Counted from the first letter of the stretch, positions 1-10,393 are shown. The stretch: DNA of 64,000 nucleotides from Bifidobacterium sp. ESL0775 (GCF_029395475.1 NZ_CP113917.1:1798001-1862000); one strand, 5' to 3'. Made by a program: numbers and translations. Notes: generated by a model not told the origin, from the letters alone.

Positions 1-1
1 T

Positions 2-1378
2 TTACCCAACTGCGGGAAAAACCACCACGGATTTCAGCTCATGGTTGTTTGCAGGCTCCACAATGCCAACGACTTCGCCAGTTTGTGGAAGATATACCGC
101 CGCTGTACCACTGATCCCATCGTCTTGACCACTGTCGACATTGGACGAAGTCCTCTTATTTGTAGTGTCAACAATCGTGGTGTCAGCAATCGCCGACAAC
201 CTGTTGATCGATTCGATACTGGAATGATGCTCGGTATTCGCTTCAGTGGTCAATGTCATCGGCAGTCTACGGCCGAAACGCAGATTCTGGGCATCCTCAT
301 CACTGATGGGAATGGTTGGCATTGTGCGTTGGGCGGCCTCGAGCATCGTCAAGGAGCGTCGCCTGAGCTTATCGGCATCAACATCCAACACGGCCTTGTT
401 CAAGGTCAGCGTCACACCCTCGCGATTGGTGAACGTGTGCGGCTTGGCGTGTGCCGTGACCACGCGTTCGGCCAATTGCGAATCGGCCAAATCGAACTTA
501 CCAACCCGCGTGCGACGCAACTTCGTCAGGTAGCCACCGACCCCTAAAAGCTGTCCCAAATCACGCCCAAGCGAACGGATGTACGTGCCCGTCGAACAGC
601 TGATACGCACATCCACGTCAACAACAGGAGTTGTTGCATCTGCAGACCCATTCACGTTATTTTCAGTATCAAAATTATCGGTACTTACATCAACATTGCG
701 AGCGCCCAGTACGGTGAACTTGCTGATGGTAACGGGACGTGCGTCAAGCTCTACTTCCTTGCCTTGACGGGCCAACTCGTAGGCGTGACGGCCGTTGACG
801 CGAACCGCGGAATAGGCGCTCGGCACCTGCTCGATATCGCCAGTCAGATGTTCGTTGATGGCTTGTTCAATCTGCTGAATCGTCAGTACCCGAACTCCGC
901 CAGAATCTCCGGCACGGGTTATTCCGCTATCGAAAGGCAGCGTTAAATCATTTGCCATCGCCAGCTCCGAAGAAGCGTGGGATGAACGCTCATGGGAATC
1001 ATGCCCGTTCTTTGATTCAGGGTCAATGTCGCGTTGATTGACAACATCGTTACCGAAATCATCCGCCAATCTTACCAGCGCAACCGTGGTGATCTCACCT
1101 TCGGAATCATCGGTAGTGCTTCTCTGCCCAAGGCGAATGGTGGCCTCGTAAGTCTTGGTGTGATCGACGATGTAATTGAGCAAACGTGTGCCGTGGCCGA
1201 AACCGATGACCAGCACCCCCGAGGCTTGCGGATCAAGCGTGCCCGCGTGGCCGACGCGGCGCATGTGCAGTTCCCCACGTACGGCGGCCACCACGTCGTG
1301 GCTGGTCACGCCAAGCGGCTTGTCGACCACAACCAGCCCGGAAAGCTCCGGTTGTTTACTCTTCTTCGACACCATCAT
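2..1378 (-). CDS. truB: tRNA pseudouridine(55) synthase TruB
   Basis: TruB isomerises U55 in the T-loop of tRNAs. The family core is clear: VDKPLGVTSHDVV at the N-terminus, then VGHAGTLDPQASGVLVIG with the catalytic Asp in GTLDP, and CSTGTYIRSLGRDLG later. The protein is about 458 residues, against roughly 300 for the family. The excess lies in acidic, Asn/Ser-rich insertions near residues 125-190 and 255-290 and near the C-terminus. The start lies inside the end of rbfA (23-base overlap). ATG at 1378 is chosen, but two further starts follow at once (ATG 1375, GTG 1372), and the GAGG just upstream is better spaced for the GTG. It is the last gene of the nusA-infB-rbfA-truB set; the stop lies at the window edge, so the gene is complete. 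Confidence 0.93.
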   Translation of the reverse strand: MMVSKKSKQPELSGLVVVDKPLGVTSHDVVAAVRGELHMRRVGHAGTLDPQASGVLVIGFGHGTRLLNYIVDHTKTYEATIRLGQRSTTDDSEGEITTVALVRLADDFGNDVVNQRDIDPESKNGHDSHERSSHASSELAMANDLTLPFDSGITRAGDSGGVRVLTIQQIEQAINEHLTGDIEQVPSAYSAVRVNGRHAYELARQGKEVELDARPVTISKFTVLGARNVDVSTDNFDTENNVNGSADATTPVVDVDVRISCSTGTYIRSLGRDLGQLLGVGGYLTKLRRTRVGKFDLADSQLAERVVTAHAKPHTFTNREGVTLTLNKAVLDVDADKLRRRSLTMLEAAQRTMPTIPISDEDAQNLRFGRRLPMTLTTEANTEHHSSIESINRLSAIADTTIVDTTNKRTSSNVDSGQDDGISGTAAVYLPQTGEVVGIVEPANNHELKSVVVFPAVG

Positions 1379-1838
1379 CCTCAAAGTCGGCGGCGGTCTT
1401 CTTCTTGCGAGGTTCGACATACGGATTCTCGTCACCAGCATACTTCGCGGACTCACGGGCCTTGTCGAGCTCCTCGTCGCGTTTATGCGCGGTGACCAGG
1501 ATGTCCTCGATCTCGTGCGCCTCGCTTGGCACTTCATCATAGATGAACTGCAGTTGCGGGGTGAGCCGCAGACCGGCCTTCGCGCCAACCAGCGAACGAA
1601 GCCTGCCGGTGGCCTGCTTCAGCGCCTGTTCCGCACGCTTGCGCTCTCCCTCGGCCTTGCCCTCCTGCCCGAGCTGGGTCCAGTAGACGCGGGCAATCTG
1701 CAAGTCGCCGGTGACGCGCACATCGGTGATGGTGACGCCGTTCAAGCGTTTGTCATGCAAAGTGCGTTCCATCGACGAGGCAATGACGCGCTGGATCAAC
1801 GCCGCGATACGCGCGGCCCGTGGATTGGTTCCTGCCAT
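1356..1838 (-). CDS. rbfA: Ribosome-binding factor A
   Basis: RbfA is a KH-fold assembly factor that binds the 30S subunit during late 16S rRNA maturation. The 160-residue product begins MAGTNPRAARIAALIQRVIASSMER and contains the family stretch RLNGVTITDVRVTGDLQIARVYW. The C-terminal 40 residues are charged (KKKTAADFEDDGVEEE) and extend past the folded domain, as in other actinobacterial RbfA proteins. It sits between infB and truB on the same strand, overlaps the start of truB, and is separated from infB by about 160 bases. Confidence 0.95.
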   Translation of the reverse strand: MAGTNPRAARIAALIQRVIASSMERTLHDKRLNGVTITDVRVTGDLQIARVYWTQLGQEGKAEGERKRAEQALKQATGRLRSLVGAKAGLRLTPQLQFIYDEVPSEAHEIEDILVTAHKRDEELDKARESAKYAGDENPYVEPRKKKTAADFEDDGVEEE

Positions 1839-2001
1839 AACGTTTCCTTGATTTCTTTAAGGCACAACGCAACTCGCGCCGCCTTGACAAATATACGAAT
1901 ATATCTCTAAACATAGCGCTGTCGCCCGTCGCACACAACCAACAGCGCGACGGGCGACTAACGCTCAAAATCAGTTCGGCCTAACAATTAGACCGCCCTA
2001 T

Positions 2002-4947
2002 TCAGTTCTTCTTGGAATCAGCCTTGGGAGCCGGTGCCTTGAGATTGTTCTTGGCATCGTCGGACTTGTCGGAGTCCTTGTCGTCCTTCTTCGAAGGCTG
2101 GCCATCCTTGCGCTCGATTTCCTTCATCTCGAAGGTCTCGATGATGTCGCCTTCCTGGATGTCGTTGAAGTTGCCGAGGTTGATACCGGCCTCGTAGCCT
2201 TCCTTGACGGACTGCACATCGTCCTTGAAACGACGCAGCGAGGAGATCTCGAGATCGTTGACCGTGGTGACGCCGTTGCGCAGGATGCGCGCCTTGGTGC
2301 CACGCTTGACCTCGCCGTCCTGAACCATAACGCCGGCGATATTGCCGAACTTGGAGGAACGGAAGATCTGGCGAATCTCGGAATGGGAGGTGGTGACCTC
2401 TTCGTATTCCGGCTTGAGCATGCCCTTGAGGGACGCCTCGATGTCCTCGATCGCCTTGTAGATGATGGAGTAGTACTTGATCTCCACGCCCTCGCGCTCG
2501 GCGAGATCGGCGACCTGACGGTTCGGGCGGACGTTGAAGCCGATGATGACGGCCTTGTCCACGCTTGCCAGGTTGACATCGTTCTGGGTGATCGCGCCGA
2601 CGCCGCGGTGGATGACCTGGATGCCGACCTCGTCGGACACCTCGATCTTCATCAGGGAATCTTCCAGCGCCTCGACGGAACCGGAGGAATCGCCCTTGAT
2701 GACGATGTTGAGCATATCGACCTCGGACTTGGCGAACTGCTCCTTGAGGCTCTCGAGCGAGACGACCTTGCGGCGCTTGGCCAGCTGAGCCGCACGTTCG
2801 GAAGCCTGACGCTTTTCGGCGATCTGGCGGGCGGTGCGGTCGTCGGGGGCGACCAGGAAGAGGTCGCCGGCGCTCGGCACGGAAGTCAGACCAAGCACCT
2901 GAACAGGTGTGGAGGGTCCTGCGGCCTTCATCTGCTTGCCGTCCTCGTTGAGCATCGCACGCACACGGCCGTATGAAGTACCGGCCACGATGGCATCGCC
3001 CACATGGAGCGTGCCCTGCTGCACCAGCACGGTCGCCACGGCGCCACGGCCCTTGTCGAGCCTTGCCTCGACGGTCGCGCCGCGCGCGTCCATGTCGGGG
3101 TTGGCCTTCAAATCAAGTTCCGCGTCAGCGGTAAGAAGAATCGCCTCGAGCAGCTTGTCGACGTTCGTGCCCTGCTTCGCCGAGATGTCGACGAACATGG
3201 TGTCGCCGCCGTATTCCTCAGGAACCAGGCCGAATTCGGTAAGCTGGCCGCGCACCTTTTCGGGGTTCGCTCCGGGGACATCGATCTTGTTGACCGCCAC
3301 GACGATCGGCACCTTGGCCGCCTGCGCGTGGTTGATGGCCTCGACTGTCTGCGGCATCACGCCGTCATCGGCCGCTACGACCAAGACCGCGATGTCGGTG
3401 AGCTCGGCACCACGGGCACGCATGGCGGTGAACGCCTCGTGGCCAGGGGTATCGAGGAAGGTGATCTTGCGCGGCTTGTCCTCAAGGTTGACGGTCACCT
3501 GATAAGCGCCGATGCGCTGGGTGATGCCGCCGGCCTCGCGTGCGGAGACATTGGTCTTGCGGATGGTATCGAGCAGGCGGGTCTTGCCGTGGTCGACATG
3601 GCCCATGACGGTGACCACGGGCGGACGCGGCTTGAGGTTCTCGTCATCCTGCAGCTCTTCCTCATCAAGATTGATGTCGAACTGCTGGAGGATTTCCTTG
3701 TCTTCCTCCTCGGAGGAAACGATCTTGATGTTCCAACCGATTTCCTCGCCCAGAATCTGGAAAGTCGTTTCGTCAAGGGACTGGGTGGCCGTGACCATCT
3801 CACCCAAGTGGAACATGACCGTCACCAAAGCGGCGGGGTTGACGTTGATCTTCTCAGCAAGGTCGGCCAACGTCGCGCCTTGACGCAGCTTGATGGTCTG
3901 GCCGTTTCCGGTAGGAATGCGGACGCCGCCGATGGTAGGAGCTTTAATCTCCTCGTAATCACGACGTTTCGCGAGCCTGTTCTTGCGGGCTCTCGAGGAC
4001 TTGCCACCCTGACGACCGAACGCGCCTGCGGCACCGCCGCGACCGCGGCCGCCACCACGGGACGGACCGCCGCCCTGATAGCCACCGGTGCTGGGGCCGC
4101 CGCCGAAGCGGTTGCCGCCGCGCCCTTGGGATTCGCCCTGGCCTTGGCCGGGACGATTGTGCCCCCACTGCCCTGGCCTTGCGCCTTGTTCCGAACGCCC
4201 GTTACGGAACCCTCCACGGCCGCCGTTGCGCCCTCCACCATTGCGACCGCCACCACGGCCATTGCTGACGGTGGGACGGGCCATCGGGTGCGGACGCGGG
4301 ATGCCGCTGGGCATGGGCACATGCATGCCCTGCTTGCGGCTGAACGGATTGTTGCCCGGACGGGGCCCGGAACCGGCATGCTGGGAATGCGGAGCCGGCT
4401 GTGCACCGCCGTTGCCGGGACGCTGAGAACCGTTGTGCGAACCGTTTGCGCCCGGCCTCATACCTCCGTTGTTGCCGCCGAAATGCTGGTTGCCACGAGG
4501 CCCTGGCATACCGCCTTGACGACGCCCGTGATCGCGCCCACCATGCTCGTTATGGCCACGGCCGCCTTCGTATTCGCGGTTGCCGCCCTCATGATGTGAA
4601 CCATGTGTCTGCTCGCCACGCGCGGATTCGCCGCGTGAGCCTTGCCCTGGCTTCGCCGAGAAATGCGGACGCGCCTCTTGACCGGGCCTGGCCGCTGTCG
4701 CGCCTTGGCGCTGATGACCATTGCTCGGCTTGGCACCGTGTGCGTTGGTCTTGGATTTTCCGGAATCCCCATTTGCTCCGGAACCGTCATTTTGAGGGAA
4801 CGCGGCCCGCAATTTGCGGACGACCGGCGCTTCCACTGTGGAGGATGCGGATTTGACGAACTCCCCCATGTCCTTCAGCTTCTGAAGGACGGCTTTGCTA
4901 TCTACGCCAAACTCTTTAGCGAGTTCATATACGCGCTGTTTTGCCAC
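2002..4947 (-). CDS. infB: Translation initiation factor IF-2
   Basis: IF-2 is the GTPase that brings fMet-tRNA to the 30S subunit and promotes subunit joining. An IF2_N domain occupies residues 1-55. A long Gly/Arg/Asn/Gln/His-rich disordered region runs from about 56 to 330, and a second IF2_N-like domain ([19 protein letters not shown]) lies near 350-410. The G domain has GHVDHGKT (about 450), DTPGHEAF (about 496), NKID (about 550) and SAK. Domains II-IV follow, ending in a Lys/Asp-rich tail. At 981 residues it is the long actinobacterial form. The start [16 protein letters not shown] is conserved. It lies about 180 bases downstream of nusA, with a hairpin between them. Confidence 0.97.
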   Translation of the reverse strand: MAKQRVYELAKEFGVDSKAVLQKLKDMGEFVKSASSTVEAPVVRKLRAAFPQNDGSGANGDSGKSKTNAHGAKPSNGHQRQGATAARPGQEARPHFSAKPGQGSRGESARGEQTHGSHHEGGNREYEGGRGHNEHGGRDHGRRQGGMPGPRGNQHFGGNNGGMRPGANGSHNGSQRPGNGGAQPAPHSQHAGSGPRPGNNPFSRKQGMHVPMPSGIPRPHPMARPTVSNGRGGGRNGGGRNGGRGGFRNGRSEQGARPGQWGHNRPGQGQGESQGRGGNRFGGGPSTGGYQGGGPSRGGGRGRGGAAGAFGRQGGKSSRARKNRLAKRRDYEEIKAPTIGGVRIPTGNGQTIKLRQGATLADLAEKINVNPAALVTVMFHLGEMVTATQSLDETTFQILGEEIGWNIKIVSSEEEDKEILQQFDINLDEEELQDDENLKPRPPVVTVMGHVDHGKTRLLDTIRKTNVSAREAGGITQRIGAYQVTVNLEDKPRKITFLDTPGHEAFTAMRARGAELTDIAVLVVAADDGVMPQTVEAINHAQAAKVPIVVAVNKIDVPGANPEKVRGQLTEFGLVPEEYGGDTMFVDISAKQGTNVDKLLEAILLTADAELDLKANPDMDARGATVEARLDKGRGAVATVLVQQGTLHVGDAIVAGTSYGRVRAMLNEDGKQMKAAGPSTPVQVLGLTSVPSAGDLFLVAPDDRTARQIAEKRQASERAAQLAKRRKVVSLESLKEQFAKSEVDMLNIVIKGDSSGSVEALEDSLMKIEVSDEVGIQVIHRGVGAITQNDVNLASVDKAVIIGFNVRPNRQVADLAEREGVEIKYYSIIYKAIEDIEASLKGMLKPEYEEVTTSHSEIRQIFRSSKFGNIAGVMVQDGEVKRGTKARILRNGVTTVNDLEISSLRRFKDDVQSVKEGYEAGINLGNFNDIQEGDIIETFEMKEIERKDGQPSKKDDKDSDKSDDAKNNLKAPAPKADSKKN

Positions 4948-5100
4948 TCAGTTTTCTCCTACTATTGTGACCGCGCGTACATGCACGGTCAATGTATTGT
5001 TACGGCGAGCTTACCCAGACTCATCGTGCGACCATGATTGTGTTACCTCGTCTCCTGCCGACATGCAGGCACACTGCGTGCTCACATTCGGATTGCTTTA

Positions 5101-5125
5101 ATCCAGCATACTCGTCATGCTGGAT
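5101..5125 (-). other. Hairpin just after nusA (possible attenuator or processing site)
   Basis: ATCCAGCAT (5101-5109) and ATGCTGGAT (5117-5125) form a perfect 9-bp stem with a 7-base loop, seven bases beyond the nusA stop on the minus strand. The base run after it is TAAAGC, not a T-tract, so a complete intrinsic terminator is doubtful. A partial terminator or an RNA-processing hairpin between nusA and infB is possible. Confidence 0.5.
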
Positions 5126-5131
5126 TGCAGA

Positions 5132-6199
5132 CTATTGCTCGTTTCCTGCCGTTTCGCCGGCTTCGGTGGTCTTGGCAGCGGCCTGCGCCTGCGCCGCCGC
5201 ATGCGCCTCGCTGGACTCGATGCCGATCTTCCAACCGGTGAGTTTGGCGGCGAGACGGGCGTTCTGGCCCTCCTTGCCGATGGCGAGCGAAAGCTGATCG
5301 TCGTGGATGTAGGCGATGGCCGTCTTGTTCTTCTCGCTGACGATGTCGACGCCGGTGGCGACAGCCGGCGAAAGCGCCGAACCGACGAACTTGGCGGGAT
5401 CTTTCGACCAATCGACGATGTCGATCTTCTCCGGGCCGAGGTTCTCCATCACCGCGCGCACGCGAGCACCGCCGGGGCCAATCAGGGCACCCTTCGGATT
5501 GACGCCCTCGGTGTTGGCGCGAACGGCGATCTTGGTGCGGGCACCGGCCTCACGGGCGATGGCCATGATCGAGACAGCACCGGAAACCAGTTCCGGAACC
5601 TCACGTTCGAACAGCTTGCGCACCAGTTCGGGGTGCGAACGGGACACGACGATCTCAGGGCCCTTCAAGCCACGGCCGACGGTGACGACATAGACACGCA
5701 GGCGGTCGCCGTGACGATAATGCTCGCCAGGCACCTGCTCGCGCTTGGGAAGGATGGCCTCGACGTCGCCCACGGCGACATGCACGTTGGCCGGGTCCTT
5801 CGTGTCCTGCTGGATGACGCCGGTGATGAGCTTGCCCTTCTGCCCGGCGAAGGCGCCGAGCACGCGCTCGTCCTCCGCATCACGGAAGAGCTGGCGAATC
5901 ACCTGACGGGCCGTCGAAGCCGCGAGCCTCCCGAAATCATGCGGGGTGTCGTCGTATTCCTCACCGAGTTCAGGACGCGGATGCGGGTCCTCCTCGGTGG
6001 GTTCCACGGGCTTCTCGTCCCTCGCCCAGATGGTGAAGGTGCCGGCACGCTCGTCGAGTTCAACGCGAGCGTGCTTCGCCGCATGTGGTGTTTTGCTATA
6101 AGCCAATAGCAACGCTTCGGAAAGTGCGTTGTCAAGTGTTTCAGAATCGATTCCCTGCCCCGCCGCGAGCTGATGAATACCTGTCAGGTCCAGTTCCAT
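5132..6199 (-). CDS. nusA: Transcription termination/antitermination protein NusA
   Basis: NusA binds RNA polymerase and nascent RNA and modulates pausing, termination and rRNA antitermination. The 355-residue product has the N-terminal polymerase-binding domain (about 1-125), an S1 domain (about 130-200) and two KH domains (about 205-330; KH2 contains IHDDQLSLAIGKEGQNARLAAKLTGWKI). It ends in a short Ala-rich tail and lacks the C-terminal acidic repeats of the longer proteobacterial form. The start ATG follows AGGAGG by nine bases. No rimP lies directly upstream: a divergent lipoprotein gene begins 86 bases away. No ylxR lies between nusA and infB. Confidence 0.96.
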   Translation of the reverse strand: MELDLTGIHQLAAGQGIDSETLDNALSEALLLAYSKTPHAAKHARVELDERAGTFTIWARDEKPVEPTEEDPHPRPELGEEYDDTPHDFGRLAASTARQVIRQLFRDAEDERVLGAFAGQKGKLITGVIQQDTKDPANVHVAVGDVEAILPKREQVPGEHYRHGDRLRVYVVTVGRGLKGPEIVVSRSHPELVRKLFEREVPELVSGAVSIMAIAREAGARTKIAVRANTEGVNPKGALIGPGGARVRAVMENLGPEKIDIVDWSKDPAKFVGSALSPAVATGVDIVSEKNKTAIAYIHDDQLSLAIGKEGQNARLAAKLTGWKIGIESSEAHAAAQAQAAAKTTEAGETAGNEQ

Positions 6200-6285
6200 G
6201 GTCGCAAGACCTCCTATATGAAATTATCTGCCGAGCTCTTCTAATAGCCCTATGAAGTCATAATCATTCGATATTCTAGTGGTTT

Positions 6286-7188
6286 ATGAAGACACGTGGT
6301 ATTTTTCCCTCCTTGCTCAATTTTCTAGGAAGACGTGTCCTGCCGAGCGCCACCATCATGGCTTTCGCCTTGCCTCTGGCCGCTTGCAACGCCCCGAGAA
6401 TCGAGTCCCCTGTCGAATCCGCCGGGCCTTGCCGAACGACCTATATCAGTGCCGCGACGGTGACGACCAATGCCACCGAGGGGAACCCGTTCATCGCCCG
6501 CTATCTTGCCGCCGGAGACGCCGCGCAATCCTGGCGGCAAGCGGCCACGCTCTGCCCTTCCCAGTTCAGCGTGTACACCATGAAAAGCGCGCAGATGCAA
6601 TGGTTGCAACAGAGCCTTTCCCCTATCGTGGGAGCCAGCCCGACCCACGCCAAGGCGGCGCTGGCCAATCTCAATGACATCGTCGCCTTGAATGTGAGCA
6701 ACGACGCCCTTGCCTCAATGGCGTTGGCCGAGGATCGGGCGGGTTTCGAAATCGAGGTGCTGGCAGCCAGGGGCGTCGGCGGCGCGACATTGCAATTAAG
6801 CGACGATCACAAGGCCATCGCCTCGCGTCTCATTTCGCTTGAGGCCAAAGACTCTTCTGCGGCAGCGGCTCCCAACGATCCACGGCAGAAAGTCTATGAT
6901 GTGGGCAACCTTCTCGCCCACCCCGACACGATCACCGATCCGAGCACCGGCCTTCAGGCTCCCACCGTGGCCGTCGCCGAGATGAATTGCGCCCGTGAAT
7001 CGCTGACGGCCCTTGCCAATACATTTCCTACTTCGAATACCGCTAAAAACAACGGAAGCAGGGACAAGACCCCACGCAGCACCGGCAGCAGCAAATCGTT
7101 GGCGGTGCTTTCCGACCTTATTTCCTCGCGCATCTACCTCGCGCTGTCACTGGGCTATCCGGCCTTTGACCACGCCCTGTACGAGTAG
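6286..7188 (+). CDS. Putative lipoprotein, function unknown
   Basis: The N-terminus has a basic start (MKTRG), a hydrophobic stretch and a lipobox LPLAACN with the lipidated Cys at about residue 34, so the mature protein is probably anchored to the outer face of the membrane. The remaining 265 residues are Ala-rich and probably helical; I recognise no domain. A DUF4439-like helical fold is conceivable from the composition but not shown. It is transcribed divergently from nusA. No convincing Shine-Dalgarno precedes the ATG, and a TATTCT hexamer lies about 9 bases upstream, so a leaderless message is possible. Confidence 0.8.
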   Translation: MKTRGIFPSLLNFLGRRVLPSATIMAFALPLAACNAPRIESPVESAGPCRTTYISAATVTTNATEGNPFIARYLAAGDAAQSWRQAATLCPSQFSVYTMKSAQMQWLQQSLSPIVGASPTHAKAALANLNDIVALNVSNDALASMALAEDRAGFEIEVLAARGVGGATLQLSDDHKAIASRLISLEAKDSSAAAAPNDPRQKVYDVGNLLAHPDTITDPSTGLQAPTVAVAEMNCARESLTALANTFPTSNTAKNNGSRDKTPRSTGSSKSLAVLSDLISSRIYLALSLGYPAFDHALYE

Positions 7189-7268
7189 TTGCATGCACCG
7201 CACCTGGCCACGTTGCCACGAGCTGACGGTATGAAAACGCCTCCGAAACCGAAGCTCCGGAGGCTTGA

Positions 7269-7357
7269 CGCGGATGAAGCGAGATTCGAACTCGCGGAGG
7301 ATTTCTCCTCACACGCTTTCGAGGCGTGCTCCTTAGACCGCTCGGACATTCATCCAC
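7269..7357 (-). tRNA. tRNA-Ser(CGA)
   Basis: On the minus strand, acceptor halves GTGGATG and CATCCGC pair over 7 bp (one G-U), followed by discriminator G as expected for serine. The anticodon stem CACGC/GCGTG encloses loop CTCGAAA with anticodon CGA. A long variable arm and the T-arm (GTTCGAATC loop) are present; length is 89 nt. No CCA is encoded. It lies just downstream of the lipoprotein gene on the opposite strand. Confidence 0.95.
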
Positions 7358-7426
7358 TGCTGCGCAAAACGCAACTTTTCTAGTATAAGACAACGTACCA
7401 ACCACCGCAACCGGGCGTGGCGTGCT

Positions 7427-8410
7427 TCATTCCAACGTACGACGCGCGCGAATCGAAGCAGCCCTACTCGTCAACCCGGCATCCGGCGGGTAAGCGACAT
7501 GTTCGAGAGTCAAGCCACAGGCGGCGATGGGGCCCGTTGAACCTTCGCGAACCGGATTGGCCATTTTCTGCGCGAACCAGTCCAAGGACTTGCGGTGCCT
7601 TCCGACCTGGACACAGGCGTTGACCAACGAACGCACCATGTTGTGCGCAAAAGCATCGGCCACGATGGTGAAGCACACAAGACCGGATTCCAGCGTCGGT
7701 ACGGAATAACCCACATTCTCCGCGTCGTTTGCGGTCATTTCCATTCCAACACCGGACTTTTGGCTGGAACTTACGATTTCCGCCTTTTCTCCGTTTCCGG
7801 GATTTCCAAACATATCCTTCACCGGTACACGCTGCCAAATGGCTTTCTTGACCTCGCGAATGGTGGTGCCACCGGGATTTGGCGTGGCGAACGAGCCGAA
7901 ATCATGCAGGCCGATGGTCAAGGCTGCGGCCTCGTTCATCGCAGGAACGTCAAGCGTGTCTTCAAGTTTCCAGACAAAACCGCGCATTCTCGGATCAGCC
8001 GGCCTCGCCCCGTCTGCAATCCGATAGACGTACGTCCGTTCCAAGGCCGAGAAGCGTGCATCGAAACCCTTCGGGGCGACACGCACATTATGTAATGCAA
8101 TATCATCCGGCAAGTCGTGGCTTAGCCGTCGGCGCAACGCTTCGACCGCAGGCACTTCCATGTGCCCCACGCAGCGCTCAAGCGTCTGCTCCCCCACGTC
8201 CAAGTGGCAGACTTGATGAGCGGCGTGCACGCCGGTGTCGGTGCGTCCGGCAACCACCAACCGCAACGGCTCACCGGCATCATCAACAGGCACACGCAGA
8301 ACGGTATGCAGGGCGTCCTCCACGGCCCCTTGCACGGTCCGCAGGCCGGGCTGCTTGGCCCAACCATGGAATCCGCCGCCGTCGTATGCCAAGTCAATTC
8401 GTAATCTCAT
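7427..8410 (-). CDS. truA: tRNA pseudouridine(38-40) synthase TruA
   Basis: TruA converts U38-U40 in the anticodon stem-loop to pseudouridine. The catalytic motif GRTDTGVHA is present about 60 residues from the start, together with the N-terminal RIDLAYDGGGFHGWAKQPG. The start is set at the ATG giving MRLRIDLAYDG; a longer frame upstream lacks family similarity. The protein is 327 residues, longer than the usual 250-270, because of an insertion around 200-240 (NPGNGEKAEIVSSSQKSG and neighbours). It lies downstream of rplQ, as is common, but a strong terminator separates the two. Confidence 0.94.
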   Translation of the reverse strand: MRLRIDLAYDGGGFHGWAKQPGLRTVQGAVEDALHTVLRVPVDDAGEPLRLVVAGRTDTGVHAAHQVCHLDVGEQTLERCVGHMEVPAVEALRRRLSHDLPDDIALHNVRVAPKGFDARFSALERTYVYRIADGARPADPRMRGFVWKLEDTLDVPAMNEAAALTIGLHDFGSFATPNPGGTTIREVKKAIWQRVPVKDMFGNPGNGEKAEIVSSSQKSGVGMEMTANDAENVGYSVPTLESGLVCFTIVADAFAHNMVRSLVNACVQVGRHRKSLDWFAQKMANPVREGSTGPIAACGLTLEHVAYPPDAGLTSRAASIRARRTLE

Positions 8411-8460
8411 CGTTGCCAGTATACGTGGTCTACCGTCACGAATCCGTATCCACATACGCA

Positions 8461-8492
8461 AGAAGGCCGGAGACTCGCATCTCCGACCTTCT
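8461..8492 (-). terminator. Terminator of the alpha operon, after rplQ
   Basis: In the minus-strand RNA a 13-bp stem (12 Watson-Crick pairs and one G-U) closes a 6-base loop, AGAAGGUCGGAGA with UCUCCGGCCUUCU, followed by UGCGU. It lies 33 bases beyond the rplQ stop. Confidence 0.8.
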
Positions 8493-8524
8493 TTATGAAG
8501 AAAAACTCAAGCGAATCTAGCGAC

Positions 8525-9226
8525 TCACTTCTCTTCCTTGTCAGCCTTCTTGGCGGCTGGCTTCTTGGCTGCAGGTTTCTTCGCAGGAGCCTTCTTGGCA
8601 GCCGGCTTCTTGGCCTTGGCGGCCTTCTTGGCCTCAGCGTCGACGTCCTTGGCTTCGGCCTTCTTGACCTCGGCCTTGTCCGCGGCGACATCGGCGTTGA
8701 CCTCAGTCTCCTTGGCCTCAGCCTCGTCAACGGCCTTATCCGTCTTGGTCTTGGCGGTCTCGGCTGTGTCCTTCTGGACCTTGGCTTCGGCCTCTTCGAC
8801 CGCGGCCTTGTCCTCGGCGACCGCAGCGGAAGCCTCGGCTTCCTTGACCACGGATTCCTTGGCGCTCACCGGTTCGGTGATGAGCTCGATGATGGCGCGC
8901 GGCGCGTTGTTGCCCTTGGAGGGGGCGATCTTCACGATGCGGGTGTAGCCACCCTCGCGCTGCTGCATCTGCTCGGCAATCTCGGTGAAGAGCTTGTGCA
9001 CGATGGACTTGTTGCGGATGACGCGCATCACGCGACGGCGGCTGGCCAGATCCCCGCGCTTGGCGAAGGTGATGAGGCGCTCGGCCACCGGGCGAAGGCG
9101 CTTGGCCTTCGGCAACGTTGTGACGATGCGGCCGTGCTCGAACAGGCTGGTCGCCATGTTCGCGAGCATCAGACGCTCATGAGCCGGGCTTGAAGCCAGG
9201 TGCGGCCCTTTTCTAGGTGTAGGCAT
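8525..9226 (-). CDS. rplQ: 50S ribosomal protein L17 with long KAE-rich tail
   Basis: Residues 1-118 are a normal L17 domain ([34 protein letters not shown]), which binds near the peptide exit tunnel. Residues 119-233 form a low-complexity tail. It is first Ala/Glu/Lys/Asp-rich and then has repeated [12 protein letters not shown] units resembling histone H1 or mycobacterial HupB tails. Total length is 233 residues against 120-130 for the core. It is the last gene of rpsM-rpsK-rpoA-rplQ, separated from rpoA by about 90 bases. Confidence 0.96.
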   Translation of the reverse strand: MPTPRKGPHLASSPAHERLMLANMATSLFEHGRIVTTLPKAKRLRPVAERLITFAKRGDLASRRRVMRVIRNKSIVHKLFTEIAEQMQQREGGYTRIVKIAPSKGNNAPRAIIELITEPVSAKESVVKEAEASAAVAEDKAAVEEAEAKVQKDTAETAKTKTDKAVDEAEAKETEVNADVAADKAEVKKAEAKDVDAEAKKAAKAKKPAAKKAPAKKPAAKKPAAKKADKEEK

Positions 9227-9318
9227 TATTACTCCTTAACGCCCCGGTTTTACACCGTTCAGGTGGGCATACGCCCGAACATCCAAACGATTACCGAAGC
9301 TTAAAATGAAGTTGGCTC

Positions 9319-10314
9319 TCACTCGTCCTCAGGCGAGAAGAAAGTGCCACCTTCAAGGTTGTTGGTATCGAAGCCCAGCGGCGAGGCCTTCAACGAGAGA
9401 CCCATGCTTTCGAGCTTCTCCTTGACCTCATCGATCGACTTCATACCGAAATTACGGATGTCGAGCAGATCCTGCTCGGTGTGGGACACCAATTCACCGA
9501 CGGTGTGGATACCTTCGCGCTTCAGGCAGTTGTAGCTGCGCTGGGTGAGATTGAGTTCCTCGATCGGAATCGACATCTCCGGGTTGACTTCTTCCTCAAC
9601 CGGAGCCGGGCCGACCTCGACGCCTTCCGCTTGCGTGTTGAGCTCGCGGCACAGACCGAAGAGCTCGACAAGGGTGGAACCGGCGGATGCGACGGCGTCG
9701 CGCGGCGAAATCGCCGGCTTGGTCTCCACATCGAGGATGAGCTTGTCGAAGTCCGTGCGCTGTTCGACACGGGTCGCCTCAACCTTGTAGCTCACCTTGA
9801 GGACTGGCGAATAGATGGAATCGACCGGAATACGGCCGATCTCATCGCCGTCCTGCTTGTTCATCTGCGCGGGGACATAGCCACGGCCGCGCTCGACGGT
9901 GAACTCGATCTCAAGTTCGCCGTCATCCGCGAGGGTGGCGATATGCATATCCGGATTGGCGATGGTGACGCCGGCCGGAGGGGTGATGTCCCCCGCGGTG
10001 GCCTCGCCCTTGCCGCTTTTACGCAGATACATGACAACCGGTTCGTCATATTCGCTGGTGAGTACGATTCCCTTGATATTGAGCAGGATCTCGGTGACAT
10101 CCTCCTCGACGCCTGGCAGAGTGGTGAACTCGTGCAGGGCACCGGAGATGCGCACCGAAGTGACTGCCGCTCCGGGAATGGAGCTCAGCAGGGTACGACG
10201 CAACGAATTACCGAGCGTATAGCCGAATCCAGGCTCGAGCGGCTCGATAACAAAGCGAGAACGCTGCGGATTCAGTGATTCCTCAGTAAGTTGCGGACGC
10301 TGTGCAATAAGCAC
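9319..10314 (-). CDS. rpoA: RNA polymerase alpha subunit
   Basis: Alpha nucleates RNA polymerase assembly through its N-terminal domain and contacts UP elements and activators through its C-terminal domain. The NTD (about 1-230) contains [28 protein letters not shown]. The CTD (about 248-312) contains the helix-hairpin-helix stretch [23 protein letters not shown] and [15 protein letters not shown]. Length 331 is normal for Actinobacteria. It lies between rpsK and rplQ. Confidence 0.98.
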   Translation of the reverse strand: MLIAQRPQLTEESLNPQRSRFVIEPLEPGFGYTLGNSLRRTLLSSIPGAAVTSVRISGALHEFTTLPGVEEDVTEILLNIKGIVLTSEYDEPVVMYLRKSGKGEATAGDITPPAGVTIANPDMHIATLADDGELEIEFTVERGRGYVPAQMNKQDGDEIGRIPVDSIYSPVLKVSYKVEATRVEQRTDFDKLILDVETKPAISPRDAVASAGSTLVELFGLCRELNTQAEGVEVGPAPVEEEVNPEMSIPIEELNLTQRSYNCLKREGIHTVGELVSHTEQDLLDIRNFGMKSIDEVKEKLESMGLSLKASPLGFDTNNLEGGTFFSPEDE

Positions 10315-10393
10315 TGTGTTATCCTTTCAGCTTCTGATCGGTGGTGCACTCACTGGTCATAAGCGGGTTGGACGGATGGTTAAATGAAGTGCT

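Noticed and set aside
3004..4599. 531-codon plus-strand frame opposite infB
   Set aside because: Shadow of infB; the RG-rich part of IF2 yields long complementary frames without family similarity.
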